Shown: positions 1 through 8,779, counted from the stretch's first letter. The stretch is 51,529 bases of DNA from DASUXY01 sp035301985 (GCA_035301985.1 DATGTE010000017.1:1-51529), one strand, 5' to 3'. Numbers and translations: made by a program. Notes: generated by a model not told the origin, from the sequence alone.

Positions 1-17
1 TTCCTTAATTCATTCAA

Positions 18-136
18 TGTCTGGTAGCGATTGCGAAGAGGTCACACCTGTTCCCATACCGAACACAGCAGTTAAGCTCTTCAGCGCCGATGGTAGTTGG
101 GGCGTTGCCCCTGCAAGAGTAGGACGCCGCCAGGCA
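18..136 (+). rRNA. rrf: 5S ribosomal RNA
   Basis: This is a 5S rRNA gene, recognised by the highly conserved core (GAAGAGGTCACACC, CCCATACCGAACAC, AGTTAAGCTCTTC and GAGAGTAGGACGCCGCC-like blocks). The ends are set by the closing helix: TGTCTGG at 18-24 pairs with CCAGGCA at 130-136, giving 119 nt. The 23S and 16S genes expected upstream lie outside the window. The ends may be off by one or two bases. Confidence 0.95.
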
Positions 137-138
137 AT

Positions 139-172
139 AAAGAAGGCATTCCATAGATGGGATGCCTTCTTT
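139..172 (+). terminator. rRNA operon terminator
   Basis: A 14-bp stem (left arm 139-152, right arm 159-172, loop ATAGAT) ends in TTT and continues into an AT-rich tail. It sits 2 nt after the 5S gene, so it is the likely Rho-independent terminator of the rRNA operon. Confidence 0.9.
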
Positions 173-931
173 ATATTTTACAGGTATCACTTTTCAATTA
201 ATAAGATAGTTGAACAACAGGAGATGTATAGAATAACATTGATTTCGTTAAAAGATGATTTACTTGTTGAATTGAGCCAATCGTAAAAGAATAAGGTTAG
301 CGAGTGTTGCTTTGACTTTTGGCATGCATAAAAAAGTACATATATTTTGTCTGACTGCTAAATGTATATGAGTCAAAAATAACTGTTGATCCTATTATAA
401 AGTTGTTCAGTGTTCCTATATATCGTAGTTGAGATGGCTTTCGACAAATTATTTCCCGGGAAAGTTTATCCTGTTTTTATTTTAAATTTTATAGAGTGAA
501 ATTTCCTCCAAAACATAAAGCTCTTTTTAATTTCATATGACGACGTGAAACAAATTCTTGCATCATGTCGAAAATCCGCCGTTGTATACGATCAAAACAA
601 TCGGTGGTTTTTTTCTGTGGATTTTTATTAAAATATTTTCTTGAATAAAATCCGCGAAACGAGAGTTAACTAAATCCCATGCTGTCAAATGTGGATTATG
701 AATAGCTGATTCTTAATTGCAATCATGCTTGTATTCAATAAGGGTGTAATACAATATTTTTGATGATGAAAAAGATATTGTCACGGTGATTCGTTTTATC
801 TAACTTAAATTAGCTGTGCGTCTTGTAGATCAGGTTTATGTTCCATAGCTTTTTTAAGATGAGTACTGAATCAATTCTTAGGATATGTTTGTTTTTTAAA
901 AACTTGTCTAAAATAAATAGAGACATATCTA
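173..931. other. AT-rich intergenic gap, no gene seen
   Basis: No ORF with a ribosome binding site or a recognisable product was found on either strand between the rRNA terminator and the ctsR promoter. The gap holds a 12-bp perfect palindrome at 452-463 and a pair of hairpins at 576-653, listed separately. No tRNA was seen. Confidence 0.6.
576..617 (+). terminator. Orphan terminator-like hairpin
   Basis: CCGCCGTTGT at 576-585 pairs with ACAATCGGTGG at 597-607 (ten pairs, one G-U, one bulged T). An 11-nt loop separates the arms and seven T residues follow, the layout of a Rho-independent terminator. No gene lies between the rRNA terminator and this site, so it may end an unannotated small transcript or be a relic. 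A second inverted repeat follows at 619-653. Confidence 0.5.
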
Positions 932-960
932 TTTGCTTCTAGGAGATTTTAACGTATAAT
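932..960 (+). promoter_or_regulatory. Sigma-A type promoter of the ctsR operon
   Basis: A perfect -10 TATAAT lies at 955-960. The -35 is a weaker TTTGCT at 932-937 (17-nt spacer) or TTGCTT at 933-938 (16-nt spacer). It is followed directly by the CtsR operator, as expected for the autoregulated ctsR-clpC operon. Confidence 0.7.
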
Positions 961-968
961 AAAAGTAA

Positions 969-985
969 AGTCAAAGATAGTCAAA
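969..985 (+). promoter_or_regulatory. CtsR operator
   Basis: AGTCAAA-GAT-AGTCAAA is a direct heptad repeat with a 3-nt spacer, matching the known CtsR box (A/GGTCAAA-NAN-A/GGTCAAA). It begins 8 nt after the -10, so it covers the transcription start and would let CtsR block its own operon. A partial third half-site (GTCAA, 86-90 of the same line) follows immediately. Confidence 0.92.
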
Positions 986-1062
986 GTCAAGATGCCCTCC
1001 ATTACTTGAAATAACTACAACTAAGAATGAGTGTTACAACGGTAGATATAGGAGGTGGGACG

Positions 1063-1530
1063 ATGCGAAACATATCTGATATCATTGAGCAATATTTAAA
1101 ACAGAGATTGAAAAGAAAAGGTAAAAACGTGTTAGAAATTAAACGAAGCGAAGTGGCTGATCAATTCCAATGCGTGCCTTCACAAATTAATTATGTCATC
1201 AATACACGATTTACTGTAGAAAAAGGGTATTTAGTAGAAAGTAAGCGTGGCGGTGGGGGATATATTCGAATTATCCGTATTAAGCATCAGGATGAATCAG
1301 AGTTAATTGATGAAATCATTCAGATGGTTAGTCCTACAGTAACTCAACAGGCAGCTATTGATGTGTTGGAGCGTCTCTTAGAAGAAAAAATAATTACAGA
1401 TCGTGAAGCAAAAATCATGCTAAGTGCTATCGATCGAAATACACTCGCTGTCAAATTGCCGGCTCGAGATGAGATTCGTTCGCGGCTGTTAGTAGCAATG
1501 CTTACAACATTGAAATATGTGAAGAAATAA
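1063..1530 (+). CDS. ctsR: Transcriptional repressor CtsR
   Basis: CtsR represses class III heat-shock genes (clpC operon, clpP, clpE) by binding heptad repeats. The 155-residue product has the expected N-terminal winged helix-turn-helix (about residues 25-70) with the glycine-rich wing KRGGGG at 61-66, including the wing arginine at 62 that McsB is known to phosphorylate in relatives. The C-terminal half is the helical dimer region. The start is ATG 1063 because GGAGG lies 8 nt upstream and the protein then begins MRNISDIIEQYL, as in the family; the in-frame codon at 1027 lacks a good ribosome binding site. It is the first gene of ctsR-mcsA-mcsB-clpC and carries its own operator upstream. 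Confidence 0.97.
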   Translation: MRNISDIIEQYLKQRLKRKGKNVLEIKRSEVADQFQCVPSQINYVINTRFTVEKGYLVESKRGGGGYIRIIRIKHQDESELIDEIIQMVSPTVTQQAAIDVLERLLEEKIITDREAKIMLSAIDRNTLAVKLPARDEIRSRLLVAMLTTLKYVKK

Positions 1531-1595
1531 TCTAGTATTCATGTATAAAGTATGATTGTTTTTGCCCATGATATCCTTGTATAAGGGGGAGTTTT

Positions 1596-2141
1596 ATGAA
1601 GTGTCAAGAATGTCATAAAAGGGAAGCGACACTCCATTTCACACAAGTTATCCATGGAAATAAACTTGAAGTACATGTTTGTGAAGTGTGTGCAAAGAAA
1701 AAAGGTTATATGAGTTCTCCTGAAGAAGCTTATACCTTGCACGATTTACTGACTGGACTGTTTAATATTGATTCACCAAAAGTCCATAATCAAGAAGCAT
1801 CATTGAACCAAGTCAAGGGTGTACGTTGTCCGAAATGCGACTTATCGTTTGCCGAATTTAAGAGAATTGGAAAATTTGGTTGTGCCACATGTTACGAAAC
1901 ATTTTCGGACCGAATCGATCCCATTTTACGTCGTGTTCATAGTGGAAACACCAAACATATCGGTAAAATACCGAAACGTAAAGGTGGCAATCTACACTTG
2001 AAGAAAAAGGTTGAAGCATATCGTTCTGAACTAGATTCTCTCATTCAAAATGAAGCCTTTGAAAAAGCTGCCATTGTTAGAGATAAAATAAAAGAATTAG
2101 AGTTAGAAATCCAAGACAAAGAAACGGGTGATCATTCATGA
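1596..2141 (+). CDS. mcsA: McsA, zinc-finger activator of the McsB arginine kinase
   Basis: McsA activates McsB and helps switch CtsR off under heat, metal or thiol stress. The 181-residue protein carries four CxxC pairs (C3/C6, C29/C32, C78/C81, C96/C99), enough for two zinc sites, and a C-terminal UVR-type helical hairpin at about 137-172 that resembles the ClpC middle domain. A GGGGGAG ribosome binding site precedes the ATG. Its stop overlaps the mcsB start by four bases (ATGA), which points to translational coupling and matched amounts of the two partners. Confidence 0.96.
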   Translation: MKCQECHKREATLHFTQVIHGNKLEVHVCEVCAKKKGYMSSPEEAYTLHDLLTGLFNIDSPKVHNQEASLNQVKGVRCPKCDLSFAEFKRIGKFGCATCYETFSDRIDPILRRVHSGNTKHIGKIPKRKGGNLHLKKKVEAYRSELDSLIQNEAFEKAAIVRDKIKELELEIQDKETGDHS

Positions 2142-3202
2142 CATTACAGCAATTTATGGATGAAGCGATTAGCCCATGGATGCGAGAGGAAGGTCCCGAT
2201 AACGATATTGTGTTAAGTAGCCGCCTTCGCTTAGCACGGAACTTTTCCGATGTGTCATTTCCCATCATTGCACCTAAAGAAGAACTCGAGGAAATTAACC
2301 AATTTTTCCAAAATAACTATGAGCATACTTCTTTTCAAAATTATGAAGACTTTCAGTTCATATCCATTCCTGATTTGAGTACAATTGAGAAGAAGGTTCT
2401 TGTAGAGAAACATTTGATTAGTCCACTTCTAGCAAAGAGATCGCAAGCTGCTGCGGCAATGATTTCCAAACACGAACAAGTTTCAGTGATGATCAACGAA
2501 GAGGACCATATTCGAATCCAGCTTTATTTTCCTGGTTTACAATTAACAAAAGCATTGCAAAAAGGTTTTGAGTTCGATGATTGGCTCGAAGAAAAAATAG
2601 ATTATGCTTTTGATGAGAGAAAAGGTTTTTTAACAAGTTGTCCTACGAATGTTGGAACGGGTATGCGCGCTTCTGTTATGATGCATCTTCCTGCACTAGC
2701 GATTACAAAACATCTCAATCGTATGATCCCTGCGATTAATCAATTAGGTCTAGTTGTCAGGGGAATCTATGGTGAAGGAAGCGAAGCATTAGGAAACTTA
2801 TTCCAAATATCCAATCAAATTACATTGGGTAAGACAGAAGAAGATATTATCGTCGATTTAGAAAGTGTCGTTCAACAATTAATTGAGTTAGAGCGTGCAA
2901 CGAGAAAACGCCTTATGGAACAAATGACGATTAATTTAGAAGACCGTATATATCGATCCTTAGGGGTATTGGAATACAGTAGAATTACAGATTCCAAAGA
3001 GGCAGCAAGATGTTTATCTGATGTCCGTTTGGGAATCGATTTAGGCATCATCGAACAGATCCCTAAAAACATACTCAATGAATTAGTCGTTTTAACGCAA
3101 CCAGGACTTTTACAATATTATGCTAAAAAAGCCCTGACAACTCATGAACGTGATGTATTACGAGCATCTCTAATTAGAGAACGTCTACAATTAGAAATAT
3201 AG
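2138..3202 (+). CDS. mcsB: Protein arginine kinase McsB
   Basis: McsB phosphorylates arginines on proteins, marking them for ClpCP degradation and inactivating CtsR. It belongs to the ATP:guanido phosphotransferase fold. Visible marks are the nucleotide-binding SSRLRLARN segment at 27-35 and the family signature CPTNVGTGMRAS starting at the conserved cysteine C168. An RD pair near the C-terminus fits the phospho-arginine allosteric site described in B. subtilis McsB. The 354-residue length is close to the usual size. It starts inside the mcsA stop and lies 25 nt before clpC. Confidence 0.97.
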   Translation: MTLQQFMDEAISPWMREEGPDNDIVLSSRLRLARNFSDVSFPIIAPKEELEEINQFFQNNYEHTSFQNYEDFQFISIPDLSTIEKKVLVEKHLISPLLAKRSQAAAAMISKHEQVSVMINEEDHIRIQLYFPGLQLTKALQKGFEFDDWLEEKIDYAFDERKGFLTSCPTNVGTGMRASVMMHLPALAITKHLNRMIPAINQLGLVVRGIYGEGSEALGNLFQISNQITLGKTEEDIIVDLESVVQQLIELERATRKRLMEQMTINLEDRIYRSLGVLEYSRITDSKEAARCLSDVRLGIDLGIIEQIPKNILNELVVLTQPGLLQYYAKKALTTHERDVLRASLIRERLQLEI

Positions 3203-3227
3203 AGGGAATTGATAAGGAGGAAATCAT

Positions 3228-5651
3228 ATGATGTTTGGACGATTTACGGAAAGAGCCCAAAAAGTTTTTGCACTATCCCAAGAAGAAGCTGTTCGCCTGA
3301 ACCACCATAATATCGGTACAGAGCATATTTTGTTGGGACTCGTACGTGAAGGTGAAGGAATCGCTGCTAAAGCTCTAGAAACGCTCGGTTTAAAAGTAAC
3401 TAAAATCCAAGAAGAGGTAGAGAAGCTAATAGGGGTCGGAAAACAGCCGATGCAAACGATTCACTACACACCTCGTGCGAAAAAGGTCATTGAACTATCG
3501 CAAGATGAGGCACGAAAACTCGGTCATTCTTATGTTGGCACAGAACATATTTTATTAGGATTGATTCGTGAAGGTGAAGGAGTAGCAGCACGAGTTCTTA
3601 ACAACCTTGGCGTTAGCTTAAATAAGGCAAGACAACAAGTTCTCCAACTTCTCGGAAGTAATGAATCACAGGCGGGGAGAAAAGGCCGTGGACAGACGTC
3701 AAATGCCAATACACCAACTCTTGATTCTTTGGCACGTGACTTAACAGTGAGCGCCAAAGAAGGCAATATTGACCCGGTTATTGGACGAAGTAAGGAAATT
3801 GAACGGGTCATCCAAGTGCTTAGTCGCCGAACGAAAAATAACCCTGTATTAATCGGTGAACCTGGTGTTGGAAAAACAGCTGTTGCAGAAGGTTTAGCTC
3901 AGCAAATTGTTGACAATGAAGTTCCTGAGACACTCCGAGATAAGCGGGTGATGACTCTTGATATGGGAACTGTTGTTGCAGGGACAAAATATCGTGGTGA
4001 GTTTGAAGATCGGCTGAAAAAGGTGATGGAAGAAATTCGTCAGGCAGGAAACGTCATATTATTTATCGATGAATTGCATACGTTGATTGGTGCAGGCGGT
4101 GCGGAGGGGGCAATCGATGCTTCGAATATTTTAAAGCCATCGCTCGCTCGTGGAGAATTGCAGTGTATCGGAGCGACCACAATTGATGAGTATCGAAAAT
4201 ATATTGAAAAAGATGCAGCATTGGAACGCAGATTTCAACCGATTCAAGTCGATGAACCGACGTTGGAAGAAACGATTCAAATTTTAAAAGGATTGCGTGA
4301 TCGCTATGAAGCACATCACCGGGTGACCATTACGGATGAGGCTATTGAAGCGGCTGCTCAATTGTCAGATCGCTATATTACAGATCGATTTCTACCAGAT
4401 AAAGCCATTGATTTAATTGATGAAGCTGGATCAAAAGTTCGCCTCCAATCCTATACTGTTCCACCTAATTTAAAACAGTTGGAACAAAAGCTTGAAGAAG
4501 TACGTAAAGAAAAAGATGCAGCTGTCCAAAGTCAAGCCTTTGAAAAAGCCGCTTCTCTACGTGATTCAGAACAGAGGTTGCGTGAAGAATTAGAAACGAC
4601 GAAAAACCAATGGAAAGAAAAGCAAGGACAAGAAGATTCTCAAGTCGTCGTTGAAGATATTGCCAGTGTTGTTTCAATATGGACGGGTGTACCGGTCTCT
4701 CAATTAACAAAGGATGAAAGTGAACGACTGTTAAATCTGGAGAACATCTTACATAATCGAATCATCGGACAGAAAGAAGCGGTCAAGGCAGTTTCAGCAG
4801 CAATCCGTAGGGCACGTGCAGGTTTAAAAGATCCGAAGCGTCCAATTGGTTCATTTATATTCCTCGGCCCTACAGGTGTCGGAAAAACAGAACTGGCACG
4901 AGCACTAGCAGAGGCGATGTTTGCGGATGAAGAGGCGATGATTCGGATTGATATGTCGGAATATATGGAGAAACATTCTACGTCACGATTAGTTGGATCT
5001 CCCCCAGGATACGTTGGATATGAAGAAGGCGGTCAACTCACCGAAATGGTTCGTCGCAAGCCTTATTCGGTCGTATTACTTGATGAAATCGAAAAAGCAC
5101 ACCCTGAAGTGTTTAATATATTATTACAAGTCCTTGAAGACGGACGTTTGACGGACTCTAAAGGAAGAGTAGTTGATTTTAGAAATACGGTACTCATTAT
5201 GACATCGAACGTAGGAGCCAGCGAATTAAGACGGAATAAATATGTTGGCTTTAACCTTGAAGAAGAAGGTCAAGAATACAAAGATATGAAAGAAAAAGTT
5301 ACTGATGAATTGAAAAAGGCCTTCCGACCAGAGTTTCTTAACCGAATCGATGAAACGATTGTTTTCCATGCACTAGAAGAAAAGCATATGAAGGAAATCG
5401 TTGTATTAATGATTGAACAGTTGAAAGAGCGATTAGAAGAACGGGAGATTTACTTATCATTAACTGATAAAGCGGTTGAAAAAATAGCTGAAGTTGGTTT
5501 TGAACCAGAATATGGGGCTCGCCCTTTACGTCGGTCCATTCAAAAGAATATTGAAGACTTACTTTCCGAAGCTTTACTAAAAGGAACAATAGTTGAGGGC
5601 GACCAAGTGAAAGTTGGGCTTAACAATAAAGGTGAATTCATCATTCTTTAA
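3228..5651 (+). CDS. clpC: ATP-dependent Clp protease ATPase subunit ClpC
   Basis: ClpC is the Hsp100 unfoldase that feeds substrates, including McsB-marked ones, to ClpP. The 807-residue protein has the double Clp N-domain (about 1-145, with the repeated GTEHILLGL element), a first AAA+ module with Walker A GEPGVGKT at 210-217 and Walker B VILFIDEL, the UVR coiled-coil middle domain around 415-455 that binds adaptors such as MecA, and a second AAA+ module with Walker A GPTGVGKT near 547-554. AAGGAGG lies 7 nt before the ATG, and the start MMFGRFTERAQKV is the family start. No truncation was seen. Confidence 0.98.
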   Translation: MMFGRFTERAQKVFALSQEEAVRLNHHNIGTEHILLGLVREGEGIAAKALETLGLKVTKIQEEVEKLIGVGKQPMQTIHYTPRAKKVIELSQDEARKLGHSYVGTEHILLGLIREGEGVAARVLNNLGVSLNKARQQVLQLLGSNESQAGRKGRGQTSNANTPTLDSLARDLTVSAKEGNIDPVIGRSKEIERVIQVLSRRTKNNPVLIGEPGVGKTAVAEGLAQQIVDNEVPETLRDKRVMTLDMGTVVAGTKYRGEFEDRLKKVMEEIRQAGNVILFIDELHTLIGAGGAEGAIDASNILKPSLARGELQCIGATTIDEYRKYIEKDAALERRFQPIQVDEPTLEETIQILKGLRDRYEAHHRVTITDEAIEAAAQLSDRYITDRFLPDKAIDLIDEAGSKVRLQSYTVPPNLKQLEQKLEEVRKEKDAAVQSQAFEKAASLRDSEQRLREELETTKNQWKEKQGQEDSQVVVEDIASVVSIWTGVPVSQLTKDESERLLNLENILHNRIIGQKEAVKAVSAAIRRARAGLKDPKRPIGSFIFLGPTGVGKTELARALAEAMFADEEAMIRIDMSEYMEKHSTSRLVGSPPGYVGYEEGGQLTEMVRRKPYSVVLLDEIEKAHPEVFNILLQVLEDGRLTDSKGRVVDFRNTVLIMTSNVGASELRRNKYVGFNLEEEGQEYKDMKEKVTDELKKAFRPEFLNRIDETIVFHALEEKHMKEIVVLMIEQLKERLEEREIYLSLTDKAVEKIAEVGFEPEYGARPLRRSIQKNIEDLLSEALLKGTIVEGDQVKVGLNNKGEFIIL

Positions 5652-5760
5652 TAAGCAGGTTCTATATTGTGGTTTAGAGACCTCCTGACTCAATCTGTTA
5701 ATCGACGAGATGATATGAAAAATCATTTACACTCTATAACAAAGCACATCAAGCTGTGTG

Positions 5761-5804
5761 ATGGAAAAACTAGAAGGTACGAGTTACTTTCTAGTTTTTT
5801 CCAT
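5761..5804 (+). terminator. Terminator of the ctsR-clpC operon
   Basis: A long stem pairs ATGGAAAAACTAGAA (5761-5775) with TTCTAGTTTTTTCCAT (5789-5804), with one bulged T and a short extension into the loop. The T-rich right arm gives a terminator look. It separates clpC from radA, which are often cotranscribed in Bacillus. Confidence 0.8.
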
Positions 5805-5877
5805 CGGACACAATCATATACGAAAAAGGCATTTGTGGCATAAATAAGAAATAATTTCTATAAATTGAAAGAAACCT

Positions 5878-5909
5878 GTAACGCTAATGTTACTTACATC
5901 GTTTATAAT
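5878..5909 (+). promoter_or_regulatory. Possible radA promoter with an inverted repeat
   Basis: A perfect -10 TATAAT lies at 5904-5909, 21 nt before the radA start codon. No good -35 is present at 17 nt; that place is taken by the inverted repeat GTAAC-N6-GTTAC (5878-5893). The site could be an activator-dependent or repressed promoter. The -10 alone is suggestive, not proof. Confidence 0.4.
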
Positions 5910-5929
5910 GTATATGAAGGGATTAGGTA

Positions 5930-7303
5930 ATGGTGGCTAAACGTAAAACAAAATATGTATGTCAAGAATGTGGTTATGAATCACCTAAATGGATGGGAAA
6001 GTGTCCAGCCTGTAATCAATGGAATACATTAACAGAAGAGCTAGAACCATCTCGCTCAAAGAGACATACAATCGAAAAAAATGATAAAACGCATCATCGA
6101 CCCGAAAAAATAACAGCGATTGAATCACAAGAAGAGTCGAGACTGACAACTTCTATGAAAGAATTCAATCGTGTTCTTGGCGGTGGGATTGTGCCGGGAT
6201 CCCTTGTTTTAATCGGAGGAGATCCTGGAATCGGCAAGTCCACATTGCTGCTACAAATCTCCGCTCAACTGGCGGAAAAAATGTTGCCCGTTTTGTATAT
6301 ATCGGGCGAGGAATCACCAAGACAAACTAAACTTCGTGCAGATCGCTTAGGAGTTTCAGCTGATCTATTATTCGTCTTATCTGAGACAAATTTATTTGAT
6401 ATAACAAAACATATCGAAATGATAAAGCCAGCACTCGTTATTGTCGATTCGATTCAAACGATATATCGCGAAGAAGTATCAAGTGCTCCAGGGAGTGTTT
6501 CCCAAGTTCGTGAGTGTACAGGAGAATTGATGCGAATTGCCAAAACGTATCACATTCCTGTATTTATTGTCGGCCACGTTACAAAAGAAGGGACGATTGC
6601 CGGACCACGAGTGTTAGAACATATGGTAGATACGGTCCTCTATTTTGAAGGTGAAAGACACCATACGTACAGGATTTTGCGAAGTGTAAAAAATCGTTTC
6701 GGTAGTACACATGAAATGGGTATTTTTGAAATGAAAGAAGATGGACTGAATGAAGTGATGAATCCGTCAGAAATCTTTTTAGAAGAACGCTCTGTAGGGG
6801 CGGCTGGATCAACGGTTGTAGCCTCTATGGAAGGTACGCGGCCAATGCTCGTGGAAATTCAAGCATTGATCTCTCCTTCAGCTTTCGGAAACCCAAGGCG
6901 GATGGCTACAGGAGTAGATAATAACCGAATCCCTTTATTGATGGCGGTTTTAGAAAAAAGAGTCGGACTCATGTTACAAAATCAAGATGCATACATAAAG
7001 GTAGCGGGCGGTGTAAAGTTAGACGAACCAGCAATCGACTTAGCAATCGCTGTTAGTATTGCATCTAGTTTTCGTAATCAACCGACACGGCCAGGCGATA
7101 TTTTTATTGGCGAAGTAGGTTTAACGGGTGAAGTGAGGCGGGTTTCTAGGATTGAACAACGCGTTCAAGAAGCATCCAAACTAGGTTTTACTCGAATTAT
7201 TTGTCCACAAAAAAATCTCGATGGTTGGACCATTCCAGACAACATTGAAGTTATCGGTGTACACACCGTCCAGCAAGCACTGGACATCGGAGTAGCCACC
7301 TGA
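5930..7303 (+). CDS. radA: DNA repair protein RadA
   Basis: RadA (Sms) is a RecA-like ATPase that helps process recombination intermediates. The 457-residue protein has an N-terminal zinc ribbon (C11, C14, C25, C28), a Walker A GGDPGIGKST near 96-105, the RadA-specific KNRFGS motif near 254, and a Lon-protease-like C-terminal domain. The start is ATG 5930, seven nt after GAAGGGA; GTG 5933 is a close alternative. It follows the clpC terminator, so it is probably transcribed apart from the ctsR operon. The disA gene that usually follows it in Bacillus is missing. Confidence 0.97.
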   Translation: MVAKRKTKYVCQECGYESPKWMGKCPACNQWNTLTEELEPSRSKRHTIEKNDKTHHRPEKITAIESQEESRLTTSMKEFNRVLGGGIVPGSLVLIGGDPGIGKSTLLLQISAQLAEKMLPVLYISGEESPRQTKLRADRLGVSADLLFVLSETNLFDITKHIEMIKPALVIVDSIQTIYREEVSSAPGSVSQVRECTGELMRIAKTYHIPVFIVGHVTKEGTIAGPRVLEHMVDTVLYFEGERHHTYRILRSVKNRFGSTHEMGIFEMKEDGLNEVMNPSEIFLEERSVGAAGSTVVASMEGTRPMLVEIQALISPSAFGNPRRMATGVDNNRIPLLMAVLEKRVGLMLQNQDAYIKVAGGVKLDEPAIDLAIAVSIASSFRNQPTRPGDIFIGEVGLTGEVRRVSRIEQRVQEASKLGFTRIICPQKNLDGWTIPDNIEVIGVHTVQQALDIGVAT

Positions 7304-7534
7304 ATATGAGCAAATCAATCTTCATGAATATTTTACTCTAAAACAACCATAAAAGCTGTAAAAAGCCATCTTTCTAGCATGAATCGCTTTGACAATAGAT
7401 TACTATTATGACAAAATTCAACGTTTCGAATATTTTTGATGGCTGTGCTCTATTTTAAACAGTATATAACATTTTCAAAATAATGGTTATTTATTATAAG
7501 GATAGGTAATAATAATGGATAGGAGGTGACAGTG

Positions 7535-8635
7535 ATGCTGGAGAAAATTGTCCATCTGTTTTTCATTATTACCGGTGGAACGATTGGATATTTATATGGG
7601 CCAGATGTCAATAAACTGTTAGGTTTTGGTGATGTAGAGTGGATGACATCCCCATACTTCGGCTTAGTATTAGGTGCTCTTATATTATTTGGAGTTTCAT
7701 ATTGGGTAGCGGGGCATATTGTCAACTTTTTGAAGTGGATTGAGGATGCATTAATTAAGGTACCTGTTGGTGATTTGTTTTTTGGAAGTCTTGGATTGAT
7801 TATCGGATTGGTCGTCGCCTATTTGATTAATATCACTTTGCAAGATATTAATATTAAGTTCGTCTCCCAAGTCATCCCACTATTCATAACGATCTTATTA
7901 GGGTATTTTGGTTTTCAAGTCGGATTTAGACGACGTGAGGAATTCGTTAACATACTGAATGTCAGTAAAAAAGAGCGTGAAAAAAAGCATTCTTCAATCG
8001 AAGAAACAAAAGAACAACGTCCGTTTCCAAATGCAAAAATATTAGATACAAGCGTCATTATCGATGGGAGAATCGCTGATATTTGCCAAACACAATTCCT
8101 AGAAGGGACCATTGTCATTCCCCAATTTGTTCTAGGTGAATTGCAACACATCGCCGATTCTTCTGATGCTTTAAAACGGAATCGAGGTCGTCGAGGACTT
8201 GATGTTTTAAACCGTATTCAAAAAGAGTTACCTGTAAAAGTAGAAATTTATAACGGAGATTTTGAAGAGATTCAAGAAGTCGATAGTAAATTGATTAAAT
8301 TAGCTAAAGAGATTGATGGAATTGTTGTAACGAACGATTTTAATTTAAATAAGGTTTGTGACTTACAAGGTGTTCGGGTATTAAATATCAATGATTTAGC
8401 AAACGCGGTGAAACCAGTCGTTTTGCCTGGTGAAGAGTTAGTCGTTCAAGTGATTAAAGACGGGAAAGAGCAAGATCAAGGCATTGCGTATTTAGATGAT
8501 GGAACAATGATTGTAGTGGAAGAAGGAAAAATCCATATCGGAAAAACAATCGAAGTTCTCATAACGAGTGTTCTTCAGACATCTGCTGGACGGATGATTT
8601 TTGCAAAACCAAAATTACTTGAAAAAGCGTTGTAA
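7535..8635 (+). CDS. yacL: YacL-type membrane PIN/TRAM domain protein
   Basis: This is a membrane-anchored predicted ribonuclease of unknown cellular target. The N-terminal part has about four hydrophobic segments (near residues 5-22, 41-64, 80-100, 110-128). A PIN domain starts near residue 167 with the acidic motif ILDTSVIIDGRIADI, and a TRAM domain covers about 292-355. The 366-residue length agrees with B. subtilis YacL. ATG 7535 is chosen because AGGAGGTGA lies just upstream and MLEKIV matches the family start; GTG 7526 falls inside the ribosome binding site. In Bacillus the gene sits between disA and ispD; neither is here. Confidence 0.93.
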   Translation: MLEKIVHLFFIITGGTIGYLYGPDVNKLLGFGDVEWMTSPYFGLVLGALILFGVSYWVAGHIVNFLKWIEDALIKVPVGDLFFGSLGLIIGLVVAYLINITLQDINIKFVSQVIPLFITILLGYFGFQVGFRRREEFVNILNVSKKEREKKHSSIEETKEQRPFPNAKILDTSVIIDGRIADICQTQFLEGTIVIPQFVLGELQHIADSSDALKRNRGRRGLDVLNRIQKELPVKVEIYNGDFEEIQEVDSKLIKLAKEIDGIVVTNDFNLNKVCDLQGVRVLNINDLANAVKPVVLPGEELVVQVIKDGKEQDQGIAYLDDGTMIVVEEGKIHIGKTIEVLITSVLQTSAGRMIFAKPKLLEKAL

Positions 8636-8661
8636 AAAGGGTATAACATATGGAGGATATC

Positions 8662-8693
8662 AAAAAGTGATAACAGCTTTGTTATCGCTTTTT
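8662..8693 (+). terminator. Terminator after yacL
   Basis: AAAAAGTGATAAC (8662-8674) pairs with GTTATCGCTTTTT (8681-8693), a 13-bp stem with one G-U pair and a 6-nt loop. The A-rich left arm makes it potentially bidirectional. It separates yacL from gltX. Confidence 0.88.
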
Positions 8694-8779
8694 GTTATAC
8701 TGGAAGGGTAGTCTATCGAACGAATAGAACTTACATATGGATTCGTAAATATTGTTTGAAATATGAAAGGGGTAGCACC

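Noticed and set aside
17..286. 89-codon ORF at the window start
   Set aside because: It lies over the 5S rRNA gene and its terminator; the translation is a by-product of the RNA sequence.
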